Origin: Gelatoporia subvermispora B | Lineage: Eukaryota; Basidiomycota; Agaricomycetes; Polyporales; Gelatoporiaceae | Assembly: GCA_000320605.2 (NCBI GenBank) | Contig: KB445791.1 | Coordinates: forward strand, 2,103,057 to 2,167,056 | Reading direction: 5' to 3' | Length of the DNA: 64,000 bases | Part shown: piece after piece, positions 55,722-64,000 of the stretch | Position numbering within the stretch: the first letter of the stretch is position 1 | How the letters are laid out: each line of letters begins with the position of its first letter | Notes under the pieces: generated by a model | What the model saw: only the letters and a program-made list of their open reading frames with translations | Told to the model about the DNA's origin: nothing | Databases searched by the model: none | Made by a program: the position numbers and the translations under genes

Positions 55722-58700
55722 ATGGCTGCTCGCCGCCTCGCAATCTCCTCTCTCCTCTGCTCCGACGACCCGCCCCAGTCATCGCCACTCGCAAGTCCCC
55801 CCTCGCCACTCCCCTCATCCTCCTCCTCCGCCCACCAGCAATCTCCCATACAATCATACCGCACACATGAGTACAGACTGAGCGCATCGTCTTCAGACAT
55901 CGGTCGTGCCACCACTTTTCATGACGCGAACCACGATCCCAGCCGCGACGTCGTTCCCATGTCGCTCCAGCCCGTCCAAGCCCGACGGCACACGCCGCCA
56001 CCACGCTCGGCGGAATACGCGCGCACATCTCCCTCGGCGTCGGCCAGAGGCTTGTTGGATCGCACATTATATCGTGAGGAGAATCGCGGTGAGGCCCTCG
56101 GGACAGCGGCATATCCCAACAGTGGATACGAGTACGCCGACAGCTCCAGCCAACGTCAGCATTTGCTAGCCGAATCACCGCCAAGCTACCCTTCGTCGCG
56201 GAGAATATCAGATCCATATCAACGGCAGCCACATTCGCCCCAGAATTTACCCTTTGTGCCTGCTCGACCGTCCTCCTCCCGTAGTGCCCAATCCGACCCC
56301 ACGTCGACTCCTTATTCCTACACGCAGCAGCTCTCCCCGCGACCTCTTGGACATTCACCATCTCGTTCCCCAGGCTCTACGTACAGCCTTCCTCTACCCC
56401 CGCGCCATCCATCCCACTCTCCTGTTCTCTCGTCGCGACCGATCCCCACATCACCCGTCAACCGTCACTACGCGGTACAGCAAGGCTCGCCTACACATCC
56501 CAGTCTTCAGCAGCCTTTCCAATCCCCGGAAGCCTTGACACCCGTCCCGACCTTCGCCAGCGCATCGTCGCTTTCACAGAAGCACCTACCCACCTCTCAC
56601 CGCTCGACACAACCCCGCATCTTCCCCGTGTCCTATCCACCTCACAGTCTCTCCGACACGGTCGCGTCGCCTCACGGGAACACGGCCATGTCCCTGCCGA
56701 CGATCATCCACAAGACTTCTCCTGTGCTTTCACCTTCTGGTGGAGATTTTGGTGGACTCGAAGCCCTCGTGCAGGCCGCCACGGAGGAGCGGCGAAGACT
56801 GAGCGGAGAGGCAGGCGGTGCAGGTCTGAGTAGGCGGGAGGTAAGTCCGTCAACTTCCAGGAGTCCCGTGCTGTTGCGCGGCAGCCCTCATCTTGAGGTC
56901 CCAACACAACTATATGCGCCGCGTTCCCCCACTCTACTAGGCGTCGGCCAGGCAGACCTGCGTTTGGATGGTCCAGATGTCCGCACCAATTACTCCTCTC
57001 CGCGAAGTGAGCGTGGCTGGGATGGGGAACCAGCTATGAAGAGGCGTCGTACTTCTGGTGGGGACACGAGGGCGATAGCGGATAGCCGATATCCGATCTC
57101 TCCTGTGGGCTCCTCGACTCTCTCGCCACAAGCATCGACCATACCCACAATGCAGTTCACACGAGAAACGTCTATGGGTGTACTCGCAAGCCCCAGTGAC
57201 TCGATCCGTCGACAACCTCACAGTCCACGCGTCGTTGACGTCCCAACATTGGGGGACAGCGGGAAGAATAGGCTCACTACGGCGGACGTCGCCGATGCCT
57301 CGCAAACTGGGAGAGATGTGGTCACGAAGAAATCTGGTACAGGGCATCACAAAGACCGCGAGAGTGGAGAACGGAAACCTTCGCAGGAAAAGAAGAAGCG
57401 TAGCGAGGGATCTGCCGTGAAGAAGAAAGAACCTAAATTGGCGGCGGATCAAGAAGTGATCAAGGGCGACACTAGAAGGGCGAAGGAGACTGGGATGGCG
57501 AATCAGGACCCTCATGAGTGGTTGCTTGAGCACTACTCCACGTCCTCGCCCCGACCGCCAAAGCGACCACTGTCTCCCGGCGACGACAAGATCCGACCCG
57601 TGACATCCCTACCGCCTGAACGTCCCCCGCAAACCGACGCAACCGAGGAGAACACGAAGGAGGCGGCTGAAGCGCGTACCCCTTCCCGTCCCTCTGTTAT
57701 TAAGAAGAAGCCCAAGAAATTACGTAGTCCCACAAGGACGCCTTCCCCGCTTGCTATCCTGGAGCAGGAACTGGATGGAGCTGAAGCCTCCTCGCCCGCC
57801 CTCGGCAAGCTTGATGACGCGGAAGTCAACCTGGAACTGGACTTGGCGATCAGTATGACGCCCGATGCTGGGACGACCACGCGCGACGATCCCATGGATC
57901 TCGACGTTGAGGACGAGCTGCTTAGCCTCGTGGACGATGGTCCGCGCGCCTCTTACAGTCGTCCAGCACCGAAGGCCTCTCCCGCTCGGCCGAGAGCAGA
58001 GTCCGCCCAGCCCGGAAAGCTGTCTGCGAATACCACCCCAGCTCGTCCGCTGGCTGCCTCACGCACCGGGTCTGAACGGGGCTCCATGCCGCCCCCGCTC
58101 GCTGTCAGCCCTGCCCAGGCGAAAAATGGTACCCTGGGTGGGCCGACCAAAGATGAACCAACGGAGGGTGCCAATACGCTCAACGGTGCTAAGAAGAAGG
58201 ATGGAGCTAAAAAGGTGTGTTTAATTGATAATGCCTGTAATATAGTTGACTGTAATATAGTTGACTCAATGCGCTCATTGCAGCCTCCCGCTAAGCCAAA
58301 GCAGCCAGCAAAGCCGAAAGCCAAACCAGCGCCGTCTACCACTAAACCAAAGGCGAAGGGCAGTAAGGATACTGCTCCTGCCGCTCCTAGCCCTGCACCC
58401 GGCACCCTGACTGCAGCCATTCCTCCTGCTGCCCTCAAGGGGAAGAAAGGCTCTCCCCTACCCGGCTCAGGTGCCATGGGTCACAAACGCGCCTTGTCTG
58501 CAACTATAACACCCGCGCGTTCGAGGTCTGCGTCAGTGATGCCGGGGGCGTCGGTTCCTCCCGAGGTCGATGGCAAGGGTGATCAAGGCAAGGAGAATAC
58601 GGTCGACGACAAGCTGTACTGTGTCTGCAAGACCAACTACGATGAAGATCGCGTGATGATTGCTTGTGATCGGTACGTCTCCCATCTTGATACATTATCT

Positions 58701-59892
58701 CATGCTAAATTGCTGCGTGCTGTAGGTGCGACGAATGGTATCACACCCAATGCGTGAATATGCCCGATCTGGAGGTTGACCTTGTCGATCAGTTCATATG
58801 TCCGCCCTGTGTACAAAGTATGTGTACGCTCTCGCAATTGTGTACGGCTGTTAACGGTGCATTCTTGCCAGGCAATCCGCACCTTTCTCTTAGCACGACT
58901 TACAAGCGCCGTTGTCTGGCTGGATCAAAGCACCCGAACCCCGCATCACCTGAAGCTTGTCACAAACCTGCGCGAGGTATTCTATCCAAATACTGTTCTG
59001 ACGAGTGCGGGTTGGCATACATGCAAGCTCGCATCGATGCTTGGACAGGCGATAAGCACCGACTCTGGGAAAGTGTCAAGGATGCAGAGAAACGTGAGGG
59101 CATTGTCGTCCGCGCCGTGGCTATTGCCGCGCCGATGAATGGCATCACGAAACCCGAAGACTCTTCCGAGCCGCCGGCGGCACGTCCGCAATCTGATCTG
59201 CCTGTTCTTGAAGCTGTCAAGGCTTCGAAAACTCGTATCGAGCGAGAGCTGGCCCGCCTTCACGATCAACTGGAGAGGCTCACGTGGCGCCGCGATCAGC
59301 TGAAGAAGAACATGGAGATCGTTCTCTGGCGCGAAAAACTCGTTCAGTTGGCCACCGCACGGGCGGAGGCGCTGGACGAATGCGGCTGGGACCAACGGCT
59401 ATGTTTCGGCGACGAGGAGTATACAGAGTTTGGTGCTGGTGTACTTGAAAGCTACGAAGAGCAGGGTCAGGACACGAAGGAGAACGGTGATGCTATGGAA
59501 GTAGACGGTGCTACAAACGAAGAGGGTGAATGGTGGTGCAGAGGAAAGAGGAAATGTGATCGCCACTTAGGGTATGAGCAGCTTCATTGAACGGATGCAT
59601 GATCTCTGACATCCGGTGTGCACATTCTAGATGGCAGAAGCTGCGAGCCGGCGAAGTCGAGTTCGACAAGGAAGCTATGGAAGCTGCTGTTTTGAAGCTC
59701 ACCACACAGGAGCGGGAGATACGGAAGCAGATCGAGGACGTCACTGATCCTCAGGCCCGCGCATCTGCTACGGCGTTGTCCACGTCGCCACTGCAGCTAT
59801 TAAACTGCAAGGTGGACCTGGTCAACCTCGAGCCACCTATTGTGAAGATCAACGGTGATACAGGAAAGAAGGGAAAGAAAAAGAAGAACTGA
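55722..59892 (+). CDS. SPP1: COMPASS subunit Spp1 / CFP1-like PHD-finger protein
   Basis: Five exons or more. Residues 1-940 are disordered, Ser/Pro-rich, with basic nuclear-type runs (MKRRR near 57040; EKKKRSEG and VKKKEPK near 57390-57435). The PHD finger follows (58610-58815): LYCVCKTNYDEDRVMIACDRCDEWYHTQCV in pieces across an intron, then ICPPC, with the Cys4-His-Cys3 set. Downstream come RRCLAGSKHPNP and CHKPARGILSKYCSDECGLAYM in pieces, the Spp1-type second Cys motif, a coiled coil, and W-C-x-G-K-R-K-C-D-R-H (59530-59570), the third conserved block. Stop TGA at 59890-59892. Spp1 reads H3K4me3 and anchors Set1/COMPASS to chromatin; in yeast it also tethers break sites to the meiotic axis. 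A likely 69-base in-frame intron lies at 58215-58283. ATG 55722 is the first in frame. Confidence 0.87.
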
Positions 59893-60201
59893 TGCTGTGC
59901 ATGTATTCTTATTCTCGGACCATCGTAGACTCTTGACATCTCCATTCTTCGTTCATGCATTGTACGCCTATTGCAAACCCGCTTTCAACATTACGTAGGT
60001 TCCAATCACGCATAGTCACGCAAGTTTCCTTGTATTATAGACAGTCGATGAGTGCAATATGCAAGCGGCGAATAACAAAATACACGAGGGTGGGTCCTGC
60101 TGGCGTAATGAATCTGCCAATGATGAGGCCTCCCTGTATCACTGAGCGCGATGGAATATGTGAACAAGTCGAGAGTGAGGTAGGAAAGGTCAGACGGAGC
60201 A
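59893..60201. other. Convergent 3' intergenic region
   Basis: A gap of 309 bases between the SPP1 and LSM1 stop codons. It is AT-richer than the genes on each side, as expected for 3' flanks. No gene is seen. Confidence 0.5.
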
Positions 60202-60798
60202 TCAATATCCGTCCCCTTCGCCCCCTTCTTTGCAAAACCCATGGTGATCGTACAAGACTTGCGCCTTATGTTCATCGCGTTGTTTCTTGGCTGTGACTTC
60301 TTGCTTGTGATAAGGCTCCAGGACGCTCCAATCTACTTGTCGAAGAGGAACCTCGTCTTCCTGGTCCAGGTCCTACAAAGCAGAGACGAGGTGAGCAACT
60401 CTGAAACATTAGCCCAGCACGTACGATCTCCCCAAGCAGGACGACATTCTCGCCACGAATGAGGAAAAGCCCCCTCCATGTCTCAGCGAAGACGTCTTGA
60501 TGGTATATACGCTCGACCGTATCCTCCAAGACAAGGTTAGCTTAGCTGGCAGTCAGCGTAAGTCGAGATTTCGAGACGGCGGTCTTTACCGAACTGGTCG
60601 TATGAGCGGAGGACACCCTGGAGCTTCCTGCCATCTCTAAGGACTACAAGCATCTTCCCTAGCTCGGGGAGACAGCATTGAGCAGGATTGAAGAGTGACA
60701 GCTCAGAGTGTATGGATACGTCTAGTTCGCTTGAGAGACGTACTGTCCACGCAGTCCACCAGCGATCCAGAAGTCGTGAACGGTATCAGTGAATCCAT
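60202..60798 (-). CDS. LSM1: Lsm1, mRNA decapping activator
   Basis: Four exons encode about 130 residues. Exon 1 (from Met at 60798) reads [18 protein letters not shown]. An intron with its acceptor at CTAG leads to [23 protein letters not shown], which is Sm motif 1. A second intron then gives [13 protein letters not shown], and [16 protein letters not shown] is Sm motif 2 (60380-60480). The last exon, [13 protein letters not shown] through a Lys-rich tail ending GEGDGY, has TGA at 60202-60204. Lsm1 defines the cytoplasmic Lsm1-7 ring with Pat1, which binds oligoadenylated 3' ends and promotes decapping. The C-terminal extension after Sm2 is typical of Lsm1. Confidence 0.92.
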
Positions 60799-61055
60799 CG
60801 CTATGTATTGGTTGCCCGCGACCAAGAGAATAGACGTCTCGCTGCTGAACGTCCCCTTGCGCCAGGGAATACACTTTTGGATGTCGACGAATGGTTCTGG
60901 GTTGTAGTCCTGTTTATCCTCGGCTCGGGGCGTACTCTGTGCAGAGTGTATTCGAGTGTACAATGTTCAAGTTCCGATGGTCCACCACGAGATATATACT
61001 CTTCCCTCCCGCAGTGATTTGCGGTCTCGAGTGCGCAAAAGGAGAACTGACACTA

Positions 61056-61168
61056 GCTGATATGGCCGAGTGGTTAAGGCGAGTGATTTGAATTCTGCGT
61101 GTGCGTTTCGCATACCATCCACTATCACTTGGGCATCGCCCGCATAGGTTCGAACCCTATTGTCAGCG
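61056..61168 (+). tRNA. tRNA-Ser(TGA) with intron
   Basis: The sequence folds as a type II tRNA. Acceptor arms GCTGATA and TGTCAGC pair (one G-T), with discriminator G, as in serine tRNAs. The D arm contains TGGCCGAGTGG, and the anticodon stem AGTGA (61082-61086) pairs with TCACT (61125-61129). The loop reads TT-TGA-A, so the anticodon is TGA. A 31-base intron (61093-61123) sits one base 3' of the anticodon, the standard place. A variable arm GGGC-ATC-GCCC follows, then the T arm ATAGG-TTCGAAC-CCTAT. The D arm and T loop act as internal A and B boxes for RNA polymerase III. It reads UCA and probably other UCN codons. Confidence 0.95.
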
Positions 61169-61171
61169 ACC

Positions 61172-61176
61172 TTTTT
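61172..61176 (+). terminator. RNA polymerase III terminator of tRNA-Ser
   Basis: Five T residues begin three bases after the mature tRNA end at 61168, the usual RNA polymerase III stop signal. Confidence 0.85.
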
Positions 61177-61760
61177 GTCACTTGCTGGAAATCCAAGGCA
61201 TTGGGAAGTTGAATGGGCGTGGGCTCGTTGACCCTTGTCGAATCACCTTATCTGACAATCCGACATAAACTCCGCTCTGAGCGGCTATAAATATGGGTGG
61301 GGAGACGTGGCTCTCAACCACTGCCCCATTCTAGTCTTGAGGACTCGTTGTTGTCGTCCTGGAGAACTTCCTCGGGGCATAGATGACAGTTGTCGTGACG
61401 TTCGGTCTTCCTATCTACTCACTCGATGTACAGTAGATGGCGGCTGCGGTTTATCGTTATAGAACAACGTCACACAATTCTTGACCATTGCAAACAAGGA
61501 CCAAGTCAGGGTGGAAGGCATCTATAATCATGAATAACAATGCCTGAAACTTGTACATGCAAATCGGAAGTGCGTTGCAGCAACTTGGGCTTACAGTAGG
61601 CGGCACCCGTACATACATCTCCGTGCGCGTGTGCCCTCCCCGCACGCGCAGTAGTCGCGAGACATGTACTGTTCATCGGCACAATGAGGCCGTCAGTATG
61701 GTTTCATACAGAGTCTACAGGTGATGCAGTCGACATACGGAGAATGACTGTTGGGTGACA
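61177..61760. other. Intergenic region with an orphan TATA box
   Basis: 584 bases between the tRNA and the NDUFA5 stop. TATAAATA at 61286-61293 on the plus strand is a perfect TATA box, yet the first ATG downstream opens only a 17-codon frame and no gene follows on that strand for a kilobase. Nothing else is recognisable. Confidence 0.45.
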
Positions 61761-62217
61761 TCATGACGATGAGGCCGTCGTGGTCTTGCCGAAGTAATCC
61801 CATTGTCCTTGCTCTGGTTTCTCCTCTAGAGGCTCCCACCTGCCGATAGGATGTCAATGAAGGCAGGATGAATGGTCAAGGCCTCAAGACATACGCCTTC
61901 CATTGGATCATGTTCTCCACGAGGCTGAGTTCATCCTTCGCAACATCGAGCACCTCTTCAATCTGACCCTCATCCAGCTGCTTCTCAACCTCTGCAATGT
62001 TGCCGTTCGCGGTTTGCACAATGTTGAGCTTATGCCGCGTCAGAGCCTCGACACCCTGGCGATAGACAGATGTTGCGGGGATGGACGACAGCTTTGTGAG
62101 GGTAGACTCATATGTCTGCTTCAGTTCGGGGAGAGGGTCATGATGTACTTTGAGGCCGGTGAAACCGGTTGTCTTCTTGACCACCTGGTTGAAGACTGGG
62201 CGGGTAAGGCGGAACAT
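61761..62217 (-). CDS. NADH:ubiquinone oxidoreductase subunit NDUFA5 (29.9 kDa type)
   Basis: Two exons encode about 130 residues. The start MFRLTRPVFNQVVKKTTGFTGL in pieces (from 62217) has a basic N-terminus suited to mitochondrial import. Next comes HHDPLPELKQTYESTLTKL, the conserved helix, then IPATSVYRQGVEALT and QLDEGQIEEVLDVAKDELSLV in pieces. After an intron (about 61839-61892) the tail W-E-P-L-E-E-K-P-x-x-G-Q-W-D-Y-F ends with TGA at 61761-61763. NDUFA5 is an accessory subunit of the matrix arm of complex I. The frame continues upstream to 62346 but would run into the divergent bL32m gene, so 62217 is preferred. It shares a 118-base promoter with bL32m. Confidence 0.9.
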
Positions 62218-62335
62218 GGCTGAAGACGAGTTGGCTGCGACCACCGCGTCTCCGCATACGGTAGTCACGAGCGCTCGAGCGCGTTTTGCGCATCGTGACC
62301 TATACTGCTCGTGCTCACTCTCCCCTTCGGCGACC
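62218..62335. promoter_or_regulatory. 118-base bidirectional promoter of two mitochondrial genes
   Basis: The start codons of NDUFA5 (minus, 62217) and bL32m (plus, 62336) are separated by 118 bases, so initiation regions must be shared. It is GC-rich without a TATA box. Co-regulation of two nuclear-encoded mitochondrial proteins is inferred from the arrangement. Confidence 0.55.
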
Positions 62336-62787
62336 ATGGCAGCCATTGCACAACGGCAGACTCAATCACTTCTTCGTACATTCAGGCTACCATTTCTAAA
62401 GCCTCTGCTTGCTGCGGCAATGCTCCCAGCACTCGCCGTACCACGACCATTTGTCTGGGCAATTCCCGGTCTGCAGTCCCTCATGGAGCTCTTCCCTCCT
62501 TTCCTCCTGGCAGTACCGAAGAAGAAGGTTTCTCATTCGAGAAAGGCCATGCGAAGCGCAAACAAGGGTCTGAAGGACAAGCGGAGTAAGGATACTGGAT
62601 GAACTACTGTGGATTTCGGCTCAATGTCCTTCCCACTGTAGACCTTGTGCACTGTCCCGGCTGCGGTTCGCCAAAATTGGCCCACCATTTATGTTCGAAT
62701 TGCTATTCGAGCTTGAATCGAGCATGGAAAGCAAAAGCAAAGTCAAACAATGGCTCCTATTCGGATGTCCCCATGGCTTTGGACTAA
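62336..62787 (+). CDS. MRPL32: Mitochondrial large-subunit ribosomal protein bL32m
   Basis: Two exons encode about 130 residues. An N-terminal mitochondrial presequence (Gln/Arg/Leu/Ala-rich, about 60 residues) is followed by the mature start AVPKKKVSHSRKAMRSANKGLKDKR in pieces (62510-62585), the bL32 signature. After an intron from GTAAGG near 62586 to TAG near 62641 comes the zinc site CPGCGSPKLAHHLCSNC in pieces, with four Cys as C-x2-C...C-x2-C. In yeast the precursor is cut by the m-AAA protease, and the Cys box is essential for this and for assembly. Stop TAA-type codon at 62785-62787. It is divergent to NDUFA5. Confidence 0.93.
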
Positions 62788-63285
62788 TGGGAGTACGAGT
62801 ATGTCCCGGCACACCCCTGGCGAGGTCATGGCACCGACTTACCGCCTTGCCTCTGCCAGCCTATCTTCCATATGACCGCTCGCACATGAGCTTTGTCTAC
62901 TGCCGCAGTAGTCACCGGCAATACTGCAAGTGATGCACATTTCTGAGGCGCAGGAAGCACGATCGAGCAAGACGGACGTGCGCACCTTCGAGGCAACTGG
63001 ATTGGCCTTTTGATTCACACCGTAGTATACATGATTTGTACAGTCTAGAGAGTGGTCCGCCGCATGCATCCATCTTGCATCCACCGAGTATGTCCGAATG
63101 TGTGTGTGCGAGCGGCTCATGGCGTTTGGAGGGCCGCGCGCGCGGCGACCCGATGACCGCTTCGCGCGTCGACGAGGTCGTGATCAAAGTGTGTGGGGAT
63201 CGCCTCTCCAATTCCGGCTCTTACACGATCGCTATATGTATCCCCGACCCTCCCTCGTCAAACGTCCTCGCGTCTCTGTTCCACA
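62788..63285. other. Intergenic region before the thiolase gene
   Basis: About 500 bases holding the bL32m 3' flank and the thiolase promoter. The overlapping frames on both strands show no motif. The last 100 bases before 63286 are rich in C and T, like a leader. Confidence 0.4.
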
Positions 63286-64000
63286 ATGATCTCCCGGGTA
63301 GTGCAACGAGTCTCCGTATCTTCTGCACGCACTCTCTCTACGCGGGCTCGGGGGCGCGCAGCTATCCTCGAGAAGCACCCGGATGATGTGGTAATTACAT
63401 TCGCCAAGCGCACTGCTATGGGCAGAGCAAAGAAGGGACAGCTGAAAGATGTGCCTGTCGACGAATTAATGCATGGTCTATTCAAAGTGAGCACGATCGA
63501 GAGTGTGGCAACCAGGCAGGCCTGAGCTGCGATGTACTAGGCTACTCTGGACAAGACAGGGTTAGACGCGGCCGCAATAGAGGATATATGTGTCGGTACG
63601 CACTATGCACTCCACCGCGACTAAGACGATTCAATTGACATAACGCGACGCCAGGGACGTGCCATCCGCCGTCACCGCTCTATGTATCCCGTGCTGCAGC
63701 CTTGGCAGCAGGAATACCTGCGGAAGTCCCAATCTCTACTGTGAACAGGCTTTGCGGTTCTGGCTTGCAATCAATCAGGAGCATAGCCACTGCGATTGAA
63801 TCTCGTGAAATCTCGCTCGGTATTGCAGTTGGTGTTGAAAGCATGTCCATGAAGTATATAGATCTTTCCATAATTGACGTGATCTCCTGACCAGCTTCGG
63901 TAGTCCTCGCCCTACACCACAGGTTGTTGAAGCGGTGGGTGCCAATGCACAGGCATACGATTGTGTACGGGTAAGAATCCCTCGAGATCAATCGAGTGCA
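63286..64000 (+). CDS. 3-ketoacyl-CoA thiolase, 5' part
   Basis: The gene is cut by the window end. Exon 1 (MISRVVQRVSVSSARTLSTR and on to 63487) starts with an Arg/Ser-rich, acid-free stretch that looks like a mitochondrial presequence; no good PTS2 motif is seen. Then follows EKHPDDVVITFAKRTAMGRAKKG, the usual thiolase start. Further exons give LDAAAIEDICVGTC, AAALAAGIPAEVPISTVNRLCGSGLQSI in pieces with the acyl-accepting Cys in RLCGSG (63750), GIAVGVESMSM and, after an intron ending near 63894, PRPTPQVVEAVGANAQAYDCV in pieces. Thiolases split 3-ketoacyl-CoA in beta-oxidation or condense acetyl-CoA. The wording of the N-terminal block is closest to Pot1-type degradative thiolases. The C-terminal His and second Cys lie outside. 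Confidence 0.9.

Noticed and set aside
1..64000. CRISPR arrays, prophage, insertion sequences, operons or ribosome binding sites
   Set aside because: The window is eukaryotic; no regularly spaced repeats or bacterial-type genes were seen.
1..64000. Secondary-metabolite or mating-type cluster
   Set aside because: No synthase, P450 set, homeodomain pair or pheromone receptor is present; neighbouring genes are unrelated housekeeping functions.

Overview
The window is nuclear DNA of a filamentous basidiomycete, most likely a wood-decaying agaricomycete close to Polyporales. The basis is gene style: almost every gene is cut by several 45-70 nt GT-AG introns with CTNAC-type branch sites, intergenic gaps are short, coding DNA is GC-rich, and there is a secreted GH74 xyloglucanase with a fungal cellulose-binding module. 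The species call is inference; no rRNA or barcode locus is present. I see no CRISPR, phage or prokaryotic features, no secondary-metabolite cluster and no autonomous transposon.

Layout. 1-10.5 kb: the 3' end of an unknown gene, a leucine-rich-repeat protein, a GH74-CBM1 enzyme on the minus strand, a 1.6 kb gap, and a kinase-fold protein that has lost its catalytic aspartates. 10.5-25 kb: a 133 bp TA-flanked inverted-repeat element, an amino-acid permease, a large LRR-DH-PH Rho exchange factor, an Mtm1/SLC25A39-type mitochondrial carrier, the vacuolar SNARE Vam7 and the AMPK gamma subunit Snf4. 25-46 kb: an Ssh4-type Rsp5 adaptor, mitochondrial aspartate aminotransferase back to back with cytosolic aspartyl-tRNA synthetase, a small membrane protein, a large disordered protein, Elongator subunit Elp5 back to back with an alpha/beta hydrolase, a membrane GNAT, a dienelactone hydrolase and EF-1alpha. 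46-64 kb: a PAS-kinase-like kinase, ribosomal protein eL32, a MEMO1 homologue, a histidine-phosphatase protein, a Stm1/SERBP1-like protein, the COMPASS PHD protein Spp1, Lsm1, an intron-containing tRNA-Ser(TGA), complex I NDUFA5 back to back with mitoribosomal bL32m, and the 5' part of a thiolase.

Themes. The content is mostly housekeeping. Translation and RNA genes are frequent (aspartyl-tRNA synthetase, EF-1alpha, eL32, Stm1-like, Lsm1, Elp5, tRNA-Ser, bL32m), and several have regulatory features visible upstream: a telomere-like hairpin, a HomolD-like box, and 5'UTR introns. Nutrient sensing and vacuole/trafficking genes (permease, Ssh4-like, Vam7, Snf4, PAS-like kinase) lie within the same 40 kb but are not an obvious cluster. 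Coordinates are gene spans from start to stop codon; introns were inferred by reading splice signals and keeping family motifs in frame, so internal boundaries are less certain than the calls.

No clear new multi-gene system was found. The best leads are the degenerate kinase (7.6-10.5 kb), the short TA-flanked element (10.5 kb), two GC-AG introns, two micro-exons, an in-frame 69 nt intron with a tandem duplication in SPP1, and CACGTG palindromes repeated across several promoters.
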